Shown: in pieces, positions 14,778 to 17,466 of the stretch
Position numbering within the stretch: position 1 is the stretch's first letter
Layout: each line of letters opens with the position of its first letter
Assembly: GCA_027061865.1 (NCBI GenBank)
Contig: JAMOVZ010000015.1
Span: 1 to 17,466, forward strand
Direction: 5' to 3'
Origin: Desulfobacterales bacterium
Lineage (GTDB): Bacteria > Desulfobacterota > DSM-4660 > Desulfatiglandales > Desulfatiglandaceae
DNA length: 17,466 nucleotides
The notes under the pieces: generated by a model
Database searches by the model: none
The model's input: only the letters and a program-made list of their open reading frames with translations
Told to the model about the DNA's origin: nothing
Program-made: the position numbers and the translations under genes

Positions 14778-16146
14778 TAAATCCGTCCTCATCGTAGATG
14801 ATGAGAAAAATATGCGGCACATGCTCAAGGTGATGTTGGGAAAAGTGGGCTATGAGGTTGCCACTGCCTCCGATGGGATCAAGGCCTTGGAGATGCTTGA
14901 GACCAGGGACTTTGACTTTGTGCTCTGTGACATCAGGATGCCAAAGATGGATGGCATGGAGTTCTTAAAGCAGGCCCAGGAGAAATTTCCGGAAAAGACC
15001 TACATCATGATGTCCGCTTATGGCACCATTGATACGGCCCTTGAAGCCATGAAGCAAGGGGCCTATGACTATATTTCAAAGCCTTTCAAAACCGATGAGG
15101 TGCTCCTCACCCTAAAAAAGGCCGAAGAGAGGGAAAGGCTCAAGCGGGAAAACGTTTCCCTAAAAAGGGAGATGCAGAAGATCCAAATGAAGTACTCCTT
15201 CAATAATATCATTGCCAGAAGCGAGGCCATGGCCAAGGTCTTTGAGCTGGTGGAAAAGGTGGCAAATCACAAGACTACCGTTCTCATCACTGGTGAAAGC
15301 GGAACCGGAAAGGAACTGGTGGCCAAGGCGATTCACTCAAACAGCCCAAGGGCCAATGGGCCTATGGTGAGCATAAACTGTGGCGGCATCCCTGAAAACC
15401 TGCTCGAGAGCGAGCTGTTTGGCTACAAGAAGGGGGCCTTTACTGATGCGGTGCGCGATAAGATCGGCCGTTTCGAAGAGGCAGACAAAGGCACCATCTT
15501 CTTGGATGAAATCGGAGAACTTCCCCTTCCCCTGCAAGTCAAGCTCTTCAGGGTGCTCCAAGAAGAGGAGATCACCCCTTTAGGGGGGATAGGGGCGAAA
15601 AAGATAGATGTAAGGGTAATTGCTGCTACATCCAAAGACTTGGAAAAGGAGGTCAAGGAGGGAAGGTTCAGGGAAGAGCTATATTACAGGATAAATGTCA
15701 TGAGCATTCATCTGCCCCCACTGCGGGAAAGACGCGGTGATATACCCCTACTGGTAGGCTACTTTATTGATGTCTTCAACAAAAAACTTCAGAAAAACAT
15801 TGAGGGGCTCTCCTCGGAGGCCATGCCCATACTAATCAGCTATTCTTGGCCAGGGAATGTAAGGGAGCTTGAAAATGTCATTGAAAGGGCGGTACTTTTG
15901 GCATCAGGGAGGTGGATAACCCCCGCCGAACTCCCCCCTCACATGACTTCGCCTACTCAACTCTCCTACCTTTACAAGCCCGCTGAGACCCTGTCTCTAA
16001 AAAAGGCCTCGCGCTTGCTTGAAAGAGACTTGATCCAAAAGGCCTTGAAACTCACCAAGGGCAACCGCTCCAAGGCGGCCAAGATCTTGGAAATCAGCAG
16101 GCCGGTGCTGCTCTCCAAGATAAAGCAGTACAACATAGAGATATGA
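14752..16146 (+). CDS. Sigma54-dependent NtrC-family response regulator
   Basis: 464 residues in three domains. The receiver (about 10-125) has acidic Asp16/Asp17, phospho-acceptor Asp60, Ser88 and Lys110. The AAA+ domain (about 150-385) has Walker A GESGTGKE (181-188), Walker B GTIFLDE (247-253) and arginine-finger region RFREELYYRI. A Fis-type helix-turn-helix ends the protein (KGNRSKAAKILEISRPVLLSKI, in two parts around 436-457). It activates sigma54 promoters after phosphorylation. The sigma54-contact loop reads GAFTDA (228-233) instead of GAFTGA. The start overlaps the kinase gene by 26 bp (ATG 14752; ATG 14758 also possible), so the two are a cognate pair. Being next to pilD hints at PilR-like control, but orthology is unproven. 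Confidence 0.95.
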   Translation: MAMNHTINNKSVLIVDDEKNMRHMLKVMLGKVGYEVATASDGIKALEMLETRDFDFVLCDIRMPKMDGMEFLKQAQEKFPEKTYIMMSAYGTIDTALEAMKQGAYDYISKPFKTDEVLLTLKKAEERERLKRENVSLKREMQKIQMKYSFNNIIARSEAMAKVFELVEKVANHKTTVLITGESGTGKELVAKAIHSNSPRANGPMVSINCGGIPENLLESELFGYKKGAFTDAVRDKIGRFEEADKGTIFLDEIGELPLPLQVKLFRVLQEEEITPLGGIGAKKIDVRVIAATSKDLEKEVKEGRFREELYYRINVMSIHLPPLRERRGDIPLLVGYFIDVFNKKLQKNIEGLSSEAMPILISYSWPGNVRELENVIERAVLLASGRWITPAELPPHMTSPTQLSYLYKPAETLSLKKASRLLERDLIQKALKLTKGNRSKAAKILEISRPVLLSKIKQYNIEI

Positions 16147-16160
16147 AAGACCTTAGGCTT

Positions 16161-16277
16161 GTCCAAAACCGGCTTTGAATTCCGCGCAGGGGAATGGGAT
16201 GCTCCCGAAGCGGCGTGTTTTGGACCCATAGCCAGCCTGGCTGCCGCGGGCAGGGATGGTGAAGGGGCCAAAACACG
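16161..16277. repeat. Competing inverted repeats in the regulator-korC spacer
   Basis: Three related arms lie in a 209-bp spacer where two convergent genes end. Arm A is GTCCAAAAC (16161-16169). Arm B is CGTGTTTTGGAC (16214-16225). Arm C is CCAAAACACG (16268-16277). A pairs with B over 9 bp and B pairs with C over 10 bp, so the two stems exclude each other. Smaller hairpins sit between B and C (GCCAG/CTGGC, and CTGCC/GGCAG at 16241-16253). No T-run directly follows arm C; a CTTTTT appears about 24 nt later. A weak stem-plus-T4 for the minus strand (GGCA/TGCC, 16331-16346) lies downstream of korC. No gene is seen in the spacer. Confidence 0.5.
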
Positions 16278-16355
16278 GATTGATATTTCAACATCTGCTT
16301 TTTAAGCCAAAATCCCCTTGGACCTCATTGAAAAGGCATATTTGCCAATGGAACT

Positions 16356-16994
16356 TTAAAGTTCTTCTTCTTCGGAGCTAAAGGCACTGGCAGGCAAGGC
16401 GTCTATATCCACTTGAGAGGCTGCCTCAATCCCGGCATTAAAGGCCTTTATATTCATTTCCACAAATGCCTTGGGGACCTTTTGGGCTATGACTTCTTCG
16501 GCAATACCAGGGGCCACCACCTGAGAGAGGCGCACCACAGCCCCCAGTGCCACCATGTTGGCCACCAACTCCTTGCCTATCTTCTCCCTTGCTATATCGG
16601 TAAAGGGAAGGGCCACGGCCCTGCTGATGGGAATCTGCCTTACAAGGGTGGAGTCCACAATCAAGAGGCCGTAGGGTTTGAGGTCTGAAAAGTATGAATC
16701 ACAAGAGGTCTGATTCATCGCCAAAAGCAGATCAGGGTTCATGGCCTTTGGATAGTCTATGGGCTCGTAGCTCACAACTATCTCTGCCTTGCTGGCTCCA
16801 CCCCTTGCCTCTGGGCCATAGCTTTGGGTCTGGCACACATACTTCTCTCCTCCCGCGCTGATGGCCTCTGCCAAGATCCTTGCTGCAGTAATAATTCCCT
16901 GCCCCCCTGAGCCTGCCAACCGAATCTCGTACCGGCTAGGCTTCAGCGCACTGCGTTTTGCCTTACGACTTGGCCTTTTGTTTGATCTTTTCAT
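16356..16994 (-). CDS. korC: 2-oxoacid:ferredoxin oxidoreductase gamma subunit (KorC-like)
   Basis: 212 residues. The gamma subunit of the thiamine-diphosphate iron-sulfur enzyme that interconverts 2-oxoglutarate (or a related 2-oxoacid) with its acyl-CoA plus CO2, using ferredoxin. The family start RYEIRLAGSGGQGIITAARILAEA, then QTQSYGPEARGGASKAEIVVS and NQTSCDSYF are diagnostic. A basic extension of about 20 residues (KRSNKRPSRKAKRSALKPS) precedes the conserved part. The frame reaches ATG 17024; ATG 16994 is chosen because GGAGG precedes it, though only 3 nt away. Either start overlaps the end of korB. The tail is acidic (SSEEEEL) and its stop lies in a 14-bp palindrome (16351-16364). Confidence 0.92.
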   Translation of the reverse strand: MKRSNKRPSRKAKRSALKPSRYEIRLAGSGGQGIITAARILAEAISAGGEKYVCQTQSYGPEARGGASKAEIVVSYEPIDYPKAMNPDLLLAMNQTSCDSYFSDLKPYGLLIVDSTLVRQIPISRAVALPFTDIAREKIGKELVANMVALGAVVRLSQVVAPGIAEEVIAQKVPKAFVEMNIKAFNAGIEAASQVDIDALPASAFSSEEEEL

Positions 16995-17466
16995 ATTCCT
17001 CCGTAAAGATGGGCTTTTGCACATCAGCCAAAATGCCTATGGTGAACTTGCCCTCCAGCTCCTCCGGGGCCATGTCCTTTGCCTTTTCGACCTTGACAGC
17101 ATTGTCCTTCATCCACTTCATCATGCTCACAGGATCTGACATGCGGTTGCGCCTGCCAAACTGGATATGGCAATTTGAGATGATCTCCACCACGCTGAAC
17201 CCTTTGCGCACTATACTCTTCTCAATAACATCATCCAAGAGCCTGGTATGATACACGCTGCCTCGGGCAACAAATGGGGCACCGGCGGTAACTGCAAGTT
17301 CTGCAATTGAAAAGGCATGCTCTATGTGACCATAAGCGGCTGTGGTCGCGATAGAGCCGTAAGGGGTGGTGGGCGAGTACTGCCCACCTGTCATACCGTA
17401 TATTTGATTGTTCACTATGATGGCCGAAAGGTCGATATTCCGCCTTGCGGCATGGATGAAGTGGTT
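16963..17466 (-). CDS. korB: 2-oxoacid:ferredoxin oxidoreductase beta subunit (KorB-like), 3' part
   Basis: 167 C-terminal residues; the frame runs off the window end. The beta subunit binds thiamine diphosphate. The retained motif VNNQIYGMTGGQYSPTTP is the TPP/metal-binding end typical of the 2-oxoglutarate branch, preceded by HFIHAARRNIDLSAI. It continues into FVARGSVYHTRLLDDVIEKSIVRKGFSVVEIISNCHIQFGRRN, normal for KorB. Substrate choice (2-oxoglutarate versus other 2-oxoacids) is inferred from these motifs. It overlaps korC by 32 bp. The upstream korA and a possible ferredoxin subunit (korD) would lie beyond the window. In anaerobes the complex works oxidatively or in the reductive TCA cycle. 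Confidence 0.93.
   Translation of the reverse strand, partial: NHFIHAARRNIDLSAIIVNNQIYGMTGGQYSPTTPYGSIATTAAYGHIEHAFSIAELAVTAGAPFVARGSVYHTRLLDDVIEKSIVRKGFSVVEIISNCHIQFGRRNRMSDPVSMMKWMKDNAVKVEKAKDMAPEELEGKFTIGILADVQKPIFTEEYEKIKQKAKS

Noticed and set aside
6900..16355. tRNA genes or integrase attachment sites
   Set aside because: No cloverleaf-like segment with a CCA end or direct-repeat pair was found in the intergenic parts I could read.

Overview
The window (about 17.5 kb, roughly 50% G+C) looks like chromosomal DNA of a Gram-negative anaerobe. The best match is a deltaproteobacterial/Desulfobacterota-type organism. Pointers are the class 1B dihydroorotate dehydrogenase pair (pyrK-pyrD), a ferredoxin-linked 2-oxoacid oxidoreductase (korB-korC), a sigma54-type two-component pair, a type IV prepilin peptidase and a large Hanks-type kinase carrying TPRs. 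This is inferred from gene families, not from a phylogeny.

Layout. 1-515 (+) is the 3' end of a GGDEF diguanylate cyclase gene. 516-935 has no gene but contains two tandem hairpins. pyrK-pyrD lies on the minus strand (936-2651), divergent from a membrane Ser/Thr kinase with a TPR tail (2817-4877, +). A cold-shock protein gene follows on the minus strand with an intrinsic terminator at 4876-4914. A tight minus-strand block then runs HU-family protein, signal recognition particle RNA, and PgeF/YfiH-type purine nucleoside phosphorylase (6745 down to 5356). Divergent from it is a plus-strand run hisC, cmk, rpsA, sppA (6992-11802). yciO (minus) converges on sppA and is divergent from a plus-strand unit of prepilin peptidase, sensor kinase and sigma54 response regulator (12430-16146), whose coding ends touch or overlap. 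After a 209-bp spacer full of inverted repeats, korC and the 3' part of korB occupy the minus strand to the window end.

How the genes relate. Most are housekeeping: pyrimidine synthesis, CMP phosphorylation, histidine synthesis, ribosomal protein S1, nucleoid protein, protein targeting and signal-peptide turnover. The prepilin peptidase/NtrB-NtrC-like unit may be a pilus or surface-structure regulatory module (PilS/PilR-like), but only the gene context suggests that.

I see no phage, transposon, CRISPR array, toxin-antitoxin or defence system, and no clearly new system. The most notable item is the SRP RNA. It is the long, Alu-domain form best known from Bacillus and relatives, closed by a perfect 12-bp terminal helix and squeezed between two protein genes. 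Further leads are a set of mutually exclusive inverted repeats at 16161-16277, several leader or intergenic hairpins, and small active-site deviations (GAFTDA in the sigma54 activator, STSAG in YciO).
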